This document shows positions 8,965 through 17,331 of a stretch of 64,000 nt of DNA, piece by piece; the first letter of the stretch is position 1; each line of letters begins with the position of its first letter. The notes beneath the pieces were generated by a model that was not told where the DNA came from, made no database searches, and saw only the letters and a list, made by a program, of their open reading frames with translations. A program made the position numbers and the translations under genes. Source of the DNA: Brevundimonas variabilis (GTDB lineage Bacteria; Pseudomonadota; Alphaproteobacteria; Caulobacterales; Caulobacteraceae); the NCBI RefSeq assembly GCF_014199945.1, contig NZ_JACHOR010000001.1:868001-932000 (forward strand). Direction: 5' to 3'.

Positions 8965-10017
8965 TCAAAGGCCCAGTCTTCGGGCCCTTGCAGAAATCTC
9001 CAGGATCAATCGCTCGGCAATCAACTGGTCGGGCATGCCGGTCGTCTTCGTCGCGACGTCGGCCGTGTTCACACTGTCCAGAACGGTGTCGAGATCTTCG
9101 AGCCGCCAGGCCCGGGCCTGCCGCAGCATTTCGGTCTCCTGCTTCCAGAATACCCCGGCCGCCTTTGCCGCTTCCTTGGCTCCGGCTCCACTGGCCTGTA
9201 GGATATTGATTCGTTTCAGCTTTCCGAGGTGAATCGAGGCCTGGCGAACGGCCATGACCGAAGATTCCCCCTCTGCAAACGCGCGTCTCAGCCCGGCCTG
9301 GGCGGGGGCCGCGCGACCCCCGAAGGCCTGGAGCGCGGCATCCTGCAGCGAGGCATCGGGCTCGACTCCGAGATGCTGCTCCAGCTCCTCGACATCGATC
9401 GAACGGCCCGATCCGGGACCGATATAGAGGGCCAGCCGCTCGATCTCCTGTCGCATCAAGCCGCGCTCGCGCGGCAGGCGGGACACGAAACGGTCCAGTG
9501 CGTCCGATGTCAGCCCGACCTTGTCAGCCGCAAGAGCATCGCGGGTCATGCGCGCGACGTCGCCGGTCTCGTCCTCATAGCAGACGATGGCGGCAGAGCC
9601 CTTTCCAGCTTCGGCGGCCTTTCGCAGAGCAGAATCCCGTCCGAGGGCTCCCGCCTCGATCACGAGCATGGCGTCCGGGTTGTAGCCGCCGTCGCCGTGA
9701 ACCTTCACGGCAGCGGCCAGCATCTTGTCGATCGACAGTTTCTCGGAGGTCAGCCGGATCCGCACCAGTCGCCGGCCCCCGATCATGCTGAGTGCGGTCA
9801 AGGCCTCTTCGAGCCTCGCGGGGTCACCGTCGATGTCGCTGTCGGTGAGGGATGAGACATTGAACGGGTCGTTCAGGTCCGGCGTGATGGTCTTGCACAG
9901 CATCACGGCACGCTCGGAAACACCGGACCGATCCTTGCCGTGGATGACGACTGCACGGATGCCCGGATCAGGCCGGGCCAGGAAGCGGTCGATCTCGGGA
10001 CGCTTGGCCAGGATCAT
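8965..10017 (-). CDS. holA: DNA polymerase III subunit delta
   Basis: The delta subunit opens the beta clamp within the clamp loader. The 350-residue protein starts MILAKRPEIDRFLARPDPG, followed by AVVIHGKDRSGVSERAVML, the degenerate AAA+ nucleotide region. The middle block MIGGRRLVRIRL and the C-terminal collar domain (QASIHLGKLKRINILQASG, then QARAWRLEDLDTVLDSVN) fit HolA. It is the last gene of a minus-strand operon leuS-lptE-holA, with 7 bp between it and lptE; this order is widespread. Confidence 0.92.
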   Translation of the reverse strand: MILAKRPEIDRFLARPDPGIRAVVIHGKDRSGVSERAVMLCKTITPDLNDPFNVSSLTDSDIDGDPARLEEALTALSMIGGRRLVRIRLTSEKLSIDKMLAAAVKVHGDGGYNPDAMLVIEAGALGRDSALRKAAEAGKGSAAIVCYEDETGDVARMTRDALAADKVGLTSDALDRFVSRLPRERGLMRQEIERLALYIGPGSGRSIDVEELEQHLGVEPDASLQDAALQAFGGRAAPAQAGLRRAFAEGESSVMAVRQASIHLGKLKRINILQASGAGAKEAAKAAGVFWKQETEMLRQARAWRLEDLDTVLDSVNTADVATKTTGMPDQLIAERLILEISARARRLGL

Positions 10018-10024
10018 CCCGTGC

Positions 10025-10519
10025 TCACGACGCCGAAAGCGCCCGCAGAATATCGATGCGGATCAGACGCGAAAGCTCCGCTGCTGCCCGATCCTCGCCG
10101 TCCTGCTGGGCCGCGATCGCCGCATAGGGCTGATCGGCGGCAGCATAGGTCAGGATGGCGGTCTCGACACCGGAGAGCGGGGCACCACCGGCCACCGGCG
10201 TGAGCACCCAGGCCGCCTTGACGGTCAGTTCGTAGCGGGTCGCGGTATCATCGATCCGACGCCCCAGTGGACGGCGGTTCTGCTCGATCTGAGTCTGAAG
10301 GCGATAGAGCGGAGCTGTACCGCGATCCCAGCCGAGCGAGTCTTCAAGCTGTTCGCGCAGGCGATAGCCCAGACGATCGTCCTGGGTCTGGACCGCAATC
10401 CGGGACAGGGCCGGAGAGCCCGCGGCCGTTCCGTACAGGGGGGTAAAGCCGCACCCGGCCAGCAAGGTTACAGACATGACCGCGCCTGCACGTAAGAGCC
10501 CGGTCCATGTCCGCATCAT
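10025..10519 (-). CDS. lptE: LPS-assembly lipoprotein LptE
   Basis: LptE plugs the LptD barrel that delivers lipopolysaccharide to the outer leaflet. The 164-residue protein begins [12 protein letters not shown], with a signal peptide ending in the lipobox LLAGC followed by GFTPLYG, the hallmark of this family. The start ATG overlaps the leuS stop (TGATG), implying coupling; a second ATG follows at once (10516). A long upstream reading in the same frame only shadows leuS and is not real. Confidence 0.9.
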   Translation of the reverse strand: MMRTWTGLLRAGAVMSVTLLAGCGFTPLYGTAAGSPALSRIAVQTQDDRLGYRLREQLEDSLGWDRGTAPLYRLQTQIEQNRRPLGRRIDDTATRYELTVKAAWVLTPVAGGAPLSGVETAILTYAAADQPYAAIAAQQDGEDRAAAELSRLIRIDILRALSAS

Positions 10520-13110
10520 CAGTTGGCCACCAGATTGACGATTCGATCGGTCACGACGATCACCTTGCGAACCGTCAGGCCGTTGGCCGACAGATAGGCC
10601 TGAACCTGAGCATTGGCGAGGGCAGCGTCTTCGACGGTCTTCGGATCCGAACCGCGGGGCAGGGTGACCTCGCCACGTCGCTTGCCGCTGATCTGGATGG
10701 GCAGGACGATCTCGTCGTCGGCCGCGAGGGCGGGATCCCACTCCGGCCAGGGCGCATCGAGGATAAGCCCGCTGTGACCCAGGGCGGCCCAGCACTCCTC
10801 GGCCAGATGGGGTGTAAAGGGGGCAATCAGCCGCGCCAGAGCCGACAGGGCCTCGGTCCGGGCCGCGCTGCCGGCCTGTTCGTGATCCCGGACGGTGGCG
10901 ACGAAGGCATACAGTTTGGCAATGGCCGAGTTGAAACGGAAACCGGCCACACCTTCGGTCACGGCCTTGATGGCCTTGTGGGTTTCCCGGATCAGGGCTG
11001 TGTCGATGTCCGGGTTTGCCGGCGCCGAGGCCTCGAACCCGTCGAACAGGGCCCAGACGCGCTGGACGAAACGGCTGGCGCCCTCGACGCCCCCGGGCGT
11101 CCACTGCACGTCGCGCTCGGGCGGGCTGTCGGAAAGCACGAACAGGCGACCGGCGTCCACACCGTGGGTCGACAGGATTTCCTGCGGGGCCACGACGTTC
11201 TTCTTGGACTTCGACATCTTCTCGATGTCTCCGATCACCAGGGTTTCCCCCGTGGACAGCTGGCGGGCGCTCCGCTTGCCGGCATCGTTCGTCAGATCGA
11301 CGTCCGTGGGTTCGACCCACTGGCCGTCCGCACGGCGATAGGTTTCGTGAACCACCATCCCCTGGGTGAACAGACCGGCGAAAGGCTCGCGGACGGACAT
11401 CAGCCCGGCATCGGACAGGGCGCGGCTGATGAAGCGGGCATACAGCAGGTGCAGCACGGCATGCTCGACCCCGCCGATATACTGGTCGACGGGCAGCCAG
11501 CGATCGGCGGCAGCGGAATTGATGGGCGTCGCTGATGTCGGATCGGTGAAACGCGCGAAATACCAGCTCGAATCCACGAAGGTATCCAGCGTGTCTGTCT
11601 CCCGGACCGCGTCCGTGTCGCACGTCGGGCATCTGACGTGTTTCCAGGTCGGGTGCCGGGCCAGGGGGTTGCCCGGCACGTCAAAGGTCACGTCCTCGGG
11701 CAGGACGACCGGCAGCTGATCGCCCGGGACCTCCTGTGGCCCACATTTCGGGCAGTGGATGATCGGGATCGGGCAACCCCAGTACCTTTGACGGCTGACG
11801 CCCCAGTCGCGCAGGCGATAGATGGTGGCCCCGACACCCTGTTCGGCGGCCTCCAGTCGGCGGATGGCCTCGGCCTTGGCGTCCTCGATCGACAGACCGT
11901 CCAGGAATTCCGAATGGAAGGCGGTGCCGGGTCCGACATAGGCTTCGGTCCCGACCTCGAAGGTCTCGTCGGCCCCTTCGGGTCTGACGACGGGGATGAC
12001 GGGCAGGTCGTATTTGCGGGCGAAGTCCAGGTCGCGCTGGTCATGGGCCGGGCAGCCGAAGATGGCCCCCGAGCCATAGGTCGACAGCACGAAATTGGCG
12101 CTCCAGACCGGGAGGGTCCGCGCCGGATCGAACGGATGGCGAACGCGCATGCCCAGATCGACACCGTGCTTTTCTGCCTTCTCGATCTCGGCCTCGCTGG
12201 TCCCGAGGCTGGCGCAGGCCTCCATGAACGCCGCCACCTTCGGCTCTTGGGCGGCGATGGTCTTCGTCAGGGGATGATCCGGCGCGAGCGCAATGAAACT
12301 GGCTCCGAACAGGGTGTCGGGGCGGGTCGTATAGACCTCGATCGGATCGCGCGCGTGATTGGGCTCGCCTTCAGGCGAAGCGGAAAGATAGGCCGGTGCC
12401 TCGGCGATGTCCCACCAGACGGTGGCACCGCGGCTCTTGCCGATCCAGTTTTCCTGCATCAGCCGGACCTTGTCGGGCCAGCGGCCTTCCAATTCCTTGA
12501 GCCCGTCGATCAGGTCGTCCGCATAGTCGGTGATCCGCAGGAACCACTGGTTCAGCTTGCGCTTCTCGACCGGGGCCCCGGATCGCCAGCCCTTGCCGTC
12601 GATGACCTGTTCATTGGCCAAGACGGTGTTGTCCACCGGGTCCCAGTTGACGACCCCGTCCTTGCGATAGACCAGGCCGCGCCGGTACAGCTCCAGGAAC
12701 CAGGCCTGCTGCTGGCCATAGTATTCCGGGTCGCAGGTGGCGAACTCGCGCGACCAGTCCAGCGAGAGACCCAGCAGCTTCAGCTGCTCGCGCATGTTGG
12801 CAATATTGTCGTAGGTCCAGCCCTTGGGGTGGATGCCGCGCTCCATGGCAGCGTTCTCGGCCGGCATGCCAAAGGCGTCCCAGCCCATCGGATGCAGGAC
12901 GTCAAAGCCTTGGGCGCGTTTGGAACGCGCCACCACATCGCCCATTACATAGTTGCGGGCGTGGCCCATGTGGATGTTGCCGGACGGGTAGGGAAACATC
13001 TCGAGGACGTAGTATTTCGGACGTCCCGTATCCTTCGTCACAAAGGCGTCGGCATCCGCCCAGCGGGCCTGCTGGCGAGGTTCGGCGGTCTTGGGTTCGT
13101 AACGAGCCAC
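10519..13110 (-). CDS. leuS: Leucyl-tRNA synthetase
   Basis: Charges tRNA-Leu. The 863-residue protein starts [17 protein letters not shown]. The class I HIGH-type motif is [11 protein letters not shown] near residue 40, the KMSKS loop appears as KMSKSKKN, and the editing domain includes [13 protein letters not shown] zinc-type pair CPKC and CPTC is visible in the insert. Length and domain order are normal. It leads the operon with lptE and holA. Confidence 0.97.
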   Translation of the reverse strand: MARYEPKTAEPRQQARWADADAFVTKDTGRPKYYVLEMFPYPSGNIHMGHARNYVMGDVVARSKRAQGFDVLHPMGWDAFGMPAENAAMERGIHPKGWTYDNIANMREQLKLLGLSLDWSREFATCDPEYYGQQQAWFLELYRRGLVYRKDGVVNWDPVDNTVLANEQVIDGKGWRSGAPVEKRKLNQWFLRITDYADDLIDGLKELEGRWPDKVRLMQENWIGKSRGATVWWDIAEAPAYLSASPEGEPNHARDPIEVYTTRPDTLFGASFIALAPDHPLTKTIAAQEPKVAAFMEACASLGTSEAEIEKAEKHGVDLGMRVRHPFDPARTLPVWSANFVLSTYGSGAIFGCPAHDQRDLDFARKYDLPVIPVVRPEGADETFEVGTEAYVGPGTAFHSEFLDGLSIEDAKAEAIRRLEAAEQGVGATIYRLRDWGVSRQRYWGCPIPIIHCPKCGPQEVPGDQLPVVLPEDVTFDVPGNPLARHPTWKHVRCPTCDTDAVRETDTLDTFVDSSWYFARFTDPTSATPINSAAADRWLPVDQYIGGVEHAVLHLLYARFISRALSDAGLMSVREPFAGLFTQGMVVHETYRRADGQWVEPTDVDLTNDAGKRSARQLSTGETLVIGDIEKMSKSKKNVVAPQEILSTHGVDAGRLFVLSDSPPERDVQWTPGGVEGASRFVQRVWALFDGFEASAPANPDIDTALIRETHKAIKAVTEGVAGFRFNSAIAKLYAFVATVRDHEQAGSAARTEALSALARLIAPFTPHLAEECWAALGHSGLILDAPWPEWDPALAADDEIVLPIQISGKRRGEVTLPRGSDPKTVEDAALANAQVQAYLSANGLTVRKVIVVTDRIVNLVAN

Positions 13111-13233
13111 GGCGGTACTTTCTTGGCGCTGATGCCCTTCGGGCTACTTGAGCGCGGGCCTGGCGCCAAGGCCAGCGTCAGTGGTTTGGAGCGGTCAGAC
13201 GATGACCGGCCGCCGCAGGGGCGGCCTGGCCAC

Positions 13234-13689
13234 CTAGCCGGCGTTGGACAGATTCAGCTGGCGAGCACGGGTCAGGATGGCATTCTCCAGATCCGTCTCG
13301 GTCTGGGCAGCCACCGGTGCTGCCGTCCAGCCCCCTGTCGCGTCCCGCATTTCCTTGGTGACCGTCACGTTCAGGGCGTCGGCGCGAAGGCGGGTATCCA
13401 GGATGAAGACGGTTGCCTTGAAGCGCTCGTTCGGCGTCTGGGGGTTGGTATACCAGTCGTAATTGATCACCCCGCCCCAGGGGTCGGCGGTCGTCAGCGG
13501 CATGAAGCTGAGTGTGTCGAGTGTGGCACGCCAGAGGTAACCATTCACGCCGATGCCCTGCTGGACGTCGACCTTGCGGGCCTCGTCGCGTCCGCCAACG
13601 AACGGCAGGCTGCTGCAGGCCGAAAGCATCAGACCGGATGCGATGGTGAGGATCGCAACACCGCGAACTGACGCACTCTTGAGGGCCAT
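13234..13689 (-). CDS. DUF3576 lipoprotein
   Basis: The start at 13689 (MALKSASVRG) is chosen because GGAG stands 8 bases upstream; earlier in-frame starts lack an RBS. The N-terminus is a lipoprotein signal with lipobox LMLSAC, so the mature protein begins CSSLPF. The body has the DUF3576 features GVNGYLWRATLDTLSFMPL and GGVINYDWYTNP. The protein is 151 residues and probably sits in the outer membrane. Its function is unknown. It lies upstream of leuS on the same strand, separated by about 120 bp. Confidence 0.85.
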   Translation of the reverse strand: MALKSASVRGVAILTIASGLMLSACSSLPFVGGRDEARKVDVQQGIGVNGYLWRATLDTLSFMPLTTADPWGGVINYDWYTNPQTPNERFKATVFILDTRLRADALNVTVTKEMRDATGGWTAAPVAAQTETDLENAILTRARQLNLSNAG

Positions 13690-14086
13690 CTTGGAATTCT
13701 CCGTATCCATTCGGGACGCGCACCTCACACATGCCGCCGTGCTTCGGGCACGGTTATCGATGCGCGAGCGTATACGCCGCATAAACCCTATAACACGGTG
13801 AAAAGGGGCGATGACAAGGCGAAGCATGATGCAGGTGCCCTTGTCAGGTCTTCATACCGGAACGGTGTGATGCGGCCTCGCAAGCCGCCCGACCGTCATG
13901 AGAGCATTTTCGCCCCAATCCCGTGACGCCTGCGCCACAGGCAACGCGCAGAGTCGAAGGAACCGGGGTCAGCGGACGACGTTGCGTTGACCTCGCGATC
14001 GATGGGTGTCTTATCGCTGTGTTCATCGGTGCATACACCGGGTTGGGTATTGAGGCAGGGCCGGAAGGGTCTGCGAAGGGTTGGAA
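13690..14086. other. Intergenic region between divergent genes
   Basis: A 397-bp region separates the DUF3576 gene from the NtrZ-like gene. It holds the possible minus-strand promoter above and, on the plus strand, TTGACC (13987-13992) with CTTATC 17 bases later (14010-14015), a weaker candidate promoter for the NtrZ-like gene. No convincing open frame is seen. Confidence 0.4.
13788..13817 (-). promoter_or_regulatory. Possible sigma-70-type promoter for the DUF3576 gene
   Basis: On the minus strand TTGTCA (13817-13812) is followed after 18 bases by TTATAG (13793-13788), about 100 bp before the chosen start. The match is reasonable but not unique in a region of this composition. Confidence 0.35.
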
Positions 14087-14488
14087 ATGACGTTGCGTCT
14101 CCACATCGCCGGACTGATCGGGGCGGTTGCCCTGACGGGCGTGGCTGCTGAAGCCTCCGCCCAGACGACGCGCGCGCGTGCGCCTGTCATTTCGCTGTCC
14201 GAAGCCTCTGCCGCCCAACGCAATGCTGCCGTGCCCCAGACCCCACGTCGCGGGTTGCGCTGGAACGAGAACGGGCGTTGGGGTCTCAACTTCAACGCCA
14301 ACGAGCCGGTCGGACGCGACGCCGACTGGGGCGACGTCGAAGCCGGAGCCTATTACCGACTGAACCCGCGCCTCAGCGTCGGAGCCGCCGCCGGTCTGGG
14401 ACGCGTCGAACAGGATCCCGCCCGCGCACCGGAAACAGAACGCCGCGCGCAACCGCGTATCCGGCTGGAATCCATCTTCAAATTCTGA
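14087..14488 (+). CDS. NtrZ-like periplasmic protein
   Basis: A 133-residue exported protein. The signal peptide MTLRLHIAGLIGAVALTGVA ends near EASA-QTT. The mature part contains GLRWNENGRWGLNFN and ADWGDVEAGAYYRLNPRLSVG and ends RLESIFKF. This layout matches, from memory, the Caulobacter NtrZ family, periplasmic inhibitors of the NtrY sensor kinase; ntrYX is not in the window. I take ATG 14087 rather than the TTG six bases earlier. The alternative is an uncharacterised beta-strand-rich periplasmic protein. Confidence 0.65.
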   Translation: MTLRLHIAGLIGAVALTGVAAEASAQTTRARAPVISLSEASAAQRNAAVPQTPRRGLRWNENGRWGLNFNANEPVGRDADWGDVEAGAYYRLNPRLSVGAAAGLGRVEQDPARAPETERRAQPRIRLESIFKF

Positions 14489-15161
14489 CCGGGTTCGGGC
14501 TGAAGGCTCTGGCGAAGGCACCGATTCCGGCCATGCCACAGGCACCGCTGTCGATCAGGCTTTCGCCGGCGTCCGCGTCGATCCCTCCAAGCGCATAGAC
14601 GGGTGCTGCAGACAGTCGGCAGGCCTCGACCAGGCGCTGCAGACCGAGCGGTGGTTTCGTTGCGGAGGCTCCACCGGCCTGAAAGATGGGCGACAGGACC
14701 ACGGCATCCAGATCGCGAGCCGTTGCGGCCGCCTCCAGTGAATGAGCCGCGCCGGTGATCAGCCAGTCGGGTCGACGACCACCCAGGGCATAGGCGGCCG
14801 ACAGGGCCCGCTCGGGCAGATGCACGCCATCAGCGCCAACGCCATCCGCCAGGTCTGCATCCTGTCCGATCAAAAGCACGACCCCGCGTTCTCGCGTAAT
14901 GGCCCTCAGACGGGAGGCGACCTCGAAGGACTCCGGAGCCCCGAAGGCCCTGTAGACCAGCCCCGCCCCTGCAGGCAGACACGACGCCACCTCCCACGGT
15001 CGGGACAGGCGTTCCGAATCGGTAAAGAGCAGCAGCGGCGGCAGCGCGGCCTTGCGCCACGCGCCGGATGCCCTGACATCCAGAGCGGCGCGCGATAGAG
15101 CGTGGGCCTTCATCTGCCGGGCGGCGTTCCAAAGCCGCCGTGCGTCGCTGGACAGGATCAT
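14478..15161 (-). CDS. Thiamine phosphate synthase/TenI family protein
   Basis: A TIM-barrel of the ThiE/TenI family that couples thiazole phosphate to the pyrimidine in thiamine synthesis, or an aromatising relative (TenI). Visible features are LPPLLLFTDSERLSRPWE, ADGVGADGVHLPERALSA, the phosphate-binding DAVVLSPIFQAGGASATKPPLGLQRL, and APVYALGGIDADAG. The protein is 227 residues from ATG 15161. That ATG overlaps the divergent YggS start in a shared CATG. The 3' end overlaps the NtrZ-like gene by 11 bp tail to tail. Confidence 0.8.
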   Translation of the reverse strand: MILSSDARRLWNAARQMKAHALSRAALDVRASGAWRKAALPPLLLFTDSERLSRPWEVASCLPAGAGLVYRAFGAPESFEVASRLRAITRERGVVLLIGQDADLADGVGADGVHLPERALSAAYALGGRRPDWLITGAAHSLEAAATARDLDAVVLSPIFQAGGASATKPPLGLQRLVEACRLSAAPVYALGGIDADAGESLIDSGACGMAGIGAFARAFSPNPVRI

Positions 15162-15870
15162 GACCCTCTCATCCACCGCTTCTGCTGACGCGTCCATATC
15201 CGAGCGCTTCGCCGCAGTGCGTGCCAGCATCGAGACAGCCGCGCATGCTGTCGGACGCGATCCCGCGTCGGTGACCCTGGTGGCGGTGTCGAAAACCCAG
15301 GAGCCTGTCGCGATCGATGCCGCTCTGGCGACAGGTCAGAGAATATTCGGCGAAAACCGGGTTCAGGAGGCGCAGGGCCGCTGGACCCCGCGCCTTGGCG
15401 ATTTGCCAGGCCTGCAACTGCGCCTGATCGGACCGCTTCAGACCAACAAGGCTGCGGACGCCGTCGCCCTTTTCGATGTCATCGAGACGCTCGACCGGCC
15501 CAAACTGGCCCGTGCTCTTGCCGAGGCCATCCAGAGGACGGGTCGCGACCCCTCGGTCCTGATCCAGGTCAACACGGGGGCCGAGCCCCAGAAGGCCGGG
15601 GTCCTGATGGCGGATCTGTCGGGCCTGCTGACGCTGGCGCGAAACGTCCTTGGGCTCCGGGTCGAGGGACTGATGGCCATTCCGCCCGTCGACGAGCCGG
15701 CGGCCCCCCATTTCCAGCGACTTCGCCGCCTTGCCGCCGATGAGGGTCTCAGCGTTCTCTCGATGGGCATGAGCAGCGACTATGCTGCGGCGATTGCCGA
15801 GGGCGCGACGCACGTCCGCGTTGGATCCGCGCTGTTCGGGGAACGAAAAGCTTGGCAGGGGCCTCTATAA
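15160..15870 (+). CDS. YggS family pyridoxal phosphate homeostasis protein
   Basis: PLP-binding protein of the YggS/PROSC family, involved in vitamin B6 and amino-acid homeostasis. The PLP lysine is in LVAVSKTQ (about K45). GENRVQEAQ, LRLIGPLQTNKA, VLIQVNTGAEPQKAG and LSMGMSSDYAAAIAEGATHVRVG are family signatures. From ATG 15160 the protein has 236 residues. Longer upstream frames run through the divergent gene. The start codon shares bases with the divergent thiamine synthase start. Confidence 0.92.
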   Translation: MTLSSTASADASISERFAAVRASIETAAHAVGRDPASVTLVAVSKTQEPVAIDAALATGQRIFGENRVQEAQGRWTPRLGDLPGLQLRLIGPLQTNKAADAVALFDVIETLDRPKLARALAEAIQRTGRDPSVLIQVNTGAEPQKAGVLMADLSGLLTLARNVLGLRVEGLMAIPPVDEPAAPHFQRLRRLAADEGLSVLSMGMSSDYAAAIAEGATHVRVGSALFGERKAWQGPL

Positions 15871-15939
15871 GGCCCAGCCCGGCACGTTTTTTCGGGCGCG
15901 CGCCTTGGCGCGGAGCCCAAGCCCCATCATTCTGTACCC

Positions 15940-16626
15940 ATGGCCACTTCCAAGACAATCCTGATCATCGATGACGATGACGACCTGCGTGAAGCCCTGG
16001 CAGAGCAACTGGCGCTGCACGAGGAGTTTCGCCCGGTGCAGGCTGCGACGGCGACCGAGGGGCTCAGGCTGGGCCGGGAGATCCGGGCCGAGCTGATCCT
16101 GCTCGACGTCGATCTGCCCGACATGGATGGTCGCGAGGCGTGTCGCCTGCTCCGTCAGTCGGGGATCACCACGCCCGTCATCATGCTGACCGGACAGGGA
16201 TCGGATGCCGACACGGTTCTGGGGCTCGATGCGGGGGCCAACGATTATGTGACCAAACCCTTCCGGTTCGCCGTCCTGCTGGCCCGCATCCGTGCGCACC
16301 TGCGCAGTCACGAACAGTCAGAGGACGCGGTCTTCCAGATCGGCCCCTATGAGTTCCGGCCGGCCACCAAGTCGCTCGCCGACGAAAAGGGCAAACGGGT
16401 CCGGCTGACGGAAAAGGAAACCAGCATCCTCAAATACCTTTTCCGCTCCGGCGGAAAGGCGGTGTCGCGCGAGGAACTGCTGACCGAGGTCTGGGGCTAC
16501 AATGCCGGTGTGACGACCCATACCCTGGAGACCCACATCTATCGTCTCCGCCAGAAGATCGAGCTGGAGCCGGGGCAGGCGCGCCTGCTGCTGACCGATG
16601 CCGGGGGATACCGGCTTCAGGCCTGA
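15940..16626 (+). CDS. OmpR-family response regulator, CenR-like
   Basis: A 228-residue two-domain regulator. The receiver domain has the acidic cluster IIDDDDDLRE, the phosphorylated aspartate about D56 in LLDVDLPDMDG, and the conserved lysine in YVTKPFRF. The winged-helix DNA-binding domain ends LETHIYRLRQKIE...LLTDAGGYRLQA. The segment DYVTKPFRFAVLLARIRAHL with HEQSEDA closely recalls CenR, the envelope-control regulator of Caulobacter and Rhizobiales. No kinase gene is adjacent, as with orphan CenR. The OmpR family is certain; the CenR identity is likely. Confidence 0.85.
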   Translation: MATSKTILIIDDDDDLREALAEQLALHEEFRPVQAATATEGLRLGREIRAELILLDVDLPDMDGREACRLLRQSGITTPVIMLTGQGSDADTVLGLDAGANDYVTKPFRFAVLLARIRAHLRSHEQSEDAVFQIGPYEFRPATKSLADEKGKRVRLTEKETSILKYLFRSGGKAVSREELLTEVWGYNAGVTTHTLETHIYRLRQKIELEPGQARLLLTDAGGYRLQA

Positions 16627-16668
16627 TCGAGGACTACGGAGCGAGACGCGATCGGCTTCGTTGCGGCG

Positions 16669-17013
16669 CTATTCGACGACGTTGAAGCGGCGGCTGTCGA
16701 AGACGCGCAGGACCTGTGCCAGATCGCGACCGCGTTTCAGGACGATGCCGCCCTCGCCGATCACGGCCCACTGACCCTGCCGCGCCTGCAGCGCCGGGCG
16801 TTTTTCGATCCGGTAGGCCGGTGCATCGCCGTGACGGCGGAAGACCGCGAACTCTGCGAGGTCCTTGTGACCGACCATCGCATAGTCGCGCCACTCGCCC
16901 TGGGCGACCATCCGCCCGTAGACCCGCAGGATCAGGTCCAGGTCGCGGCGATCAAAGAAGATCGGACCCGCAAGGGGTAAGGGGCCTGCGGGTGAGGAAG
17001 GGTCCATCGACAT
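16669..17013 (-). CDS. DUF2794 protein
   Basis: A 114-residue soluble protein with FFDRRDLDLILRVYGRMV, GEWRDYAMVGHKDLAEFAVFRR, YRIEKRPALQARQGQWAV and LKRGRDLAQVLRVFD, the DUF2794 pattern common in alphaproteobacteria. Function unknown. Possible starts are TTG 17022, ATG 17013 and ATG 17007; none has a strong RBS, and I use 17013. It is convergent with the CenR-like gene. Confidence 0.85.
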   Translation of the reverse strand: MSMDPSSPAGPLPLAGPIFFDRRDLDLILRVYGRMVAQGEWRDYAMVGHKDLAEFAVFRRHGDAPAYRIEKRPALQARQGQWAVIGEGGIVLKRGRDLAQVLRVFDSRRFNVVE

Positions 17014-17159
17014 CGTGGCCAAAACCTAGGCGCGCTGTGAAAAATAGCCAGCCAATAGCCAGCCTCCGGTCGAAATTGATCACGACACGAAATGGCCCCG
17101 TTTCGGTCCTTTGCCCGCCCGGTTGGGGCAGGAAAACATCACCTGTCGGCCTTTCGGAG

Positions 17160-17294
17160 TTCGGACGCGTCCGGGACCCTGAACAGCCCCCCCAGCCCCC
17201 CTGGATGTGTCCAGTACGGGCTTCGACGGGCCGGCGCTTCCTCCAAGCGAGACGCCCGCCTGCCACCCTCCCCCTCCCGGCATGCGGGCGTTTT
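17160..17294 (+). ncRNA. Candidate small RNA with CCUCC/C-rich loops
   Basis: No plus-strand gene precedes this region, yet it ends in an intrinsic terminator. In order there is a 12-bp palindrome (17162-17173), a hairpin CTGGA-tgtg-TCCAG (17201-17214), a hairpin CGCTT-CCTCC-AAGCG with an anti-Shine-Dalgarno loop (17235-17249), and the terminator stem with a loop of only C, T and one A. Such loops are typical of alphaproteobacterial regulatory RNAs that mask ribosome sites (for example CcsR/cuckoo-type RNAs). The 5' end is not defined and I see no clear promoter. Confidence 0.45.
17252..17294 (+). terminator. Intrinsic terminator of the candidate small RNA
   Basis: ACGCCCGC (17252-17259) pairs perfectly with GCGGGCGT (17284-17291), and TGCC/GGCA extend the stem past one mismatch. 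Four T follow. On the minus strand there is no T run, so it does not serve the htrA-like gene on that strand. Confidence 0.6.
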
Positions 17295-17331
17295 GCTGTC
17301 TGGAGCGGACGTCAGGCTCTGGAGCTTGGGC

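Larger units (their letters stand above)
17014..17331. other. Intergenic region with the candidate small RNA
   Basis: Apart from the candidate RNA and its terminator, this region holds an 11-bp tandem repeat AATAGCCAGCC (17043-17053 and 17054-17064). No credible coding frame is seen; a 104-codon minus-strand reading here lacks an RBS and any family match. Confidence 0.5.

Noticed and set aside
11638-13671. 677-codon open frame on the plus strand
   Set aside because: Antisense shadow of leuS, whose HIGH and KMSKS motifs are clear.
16952-17266. 104-codon minus-strand frame over the candidate small RNA
   Set aside because: No RBS or conserved motif; it overlaps the DUF2794 start region in another frame.
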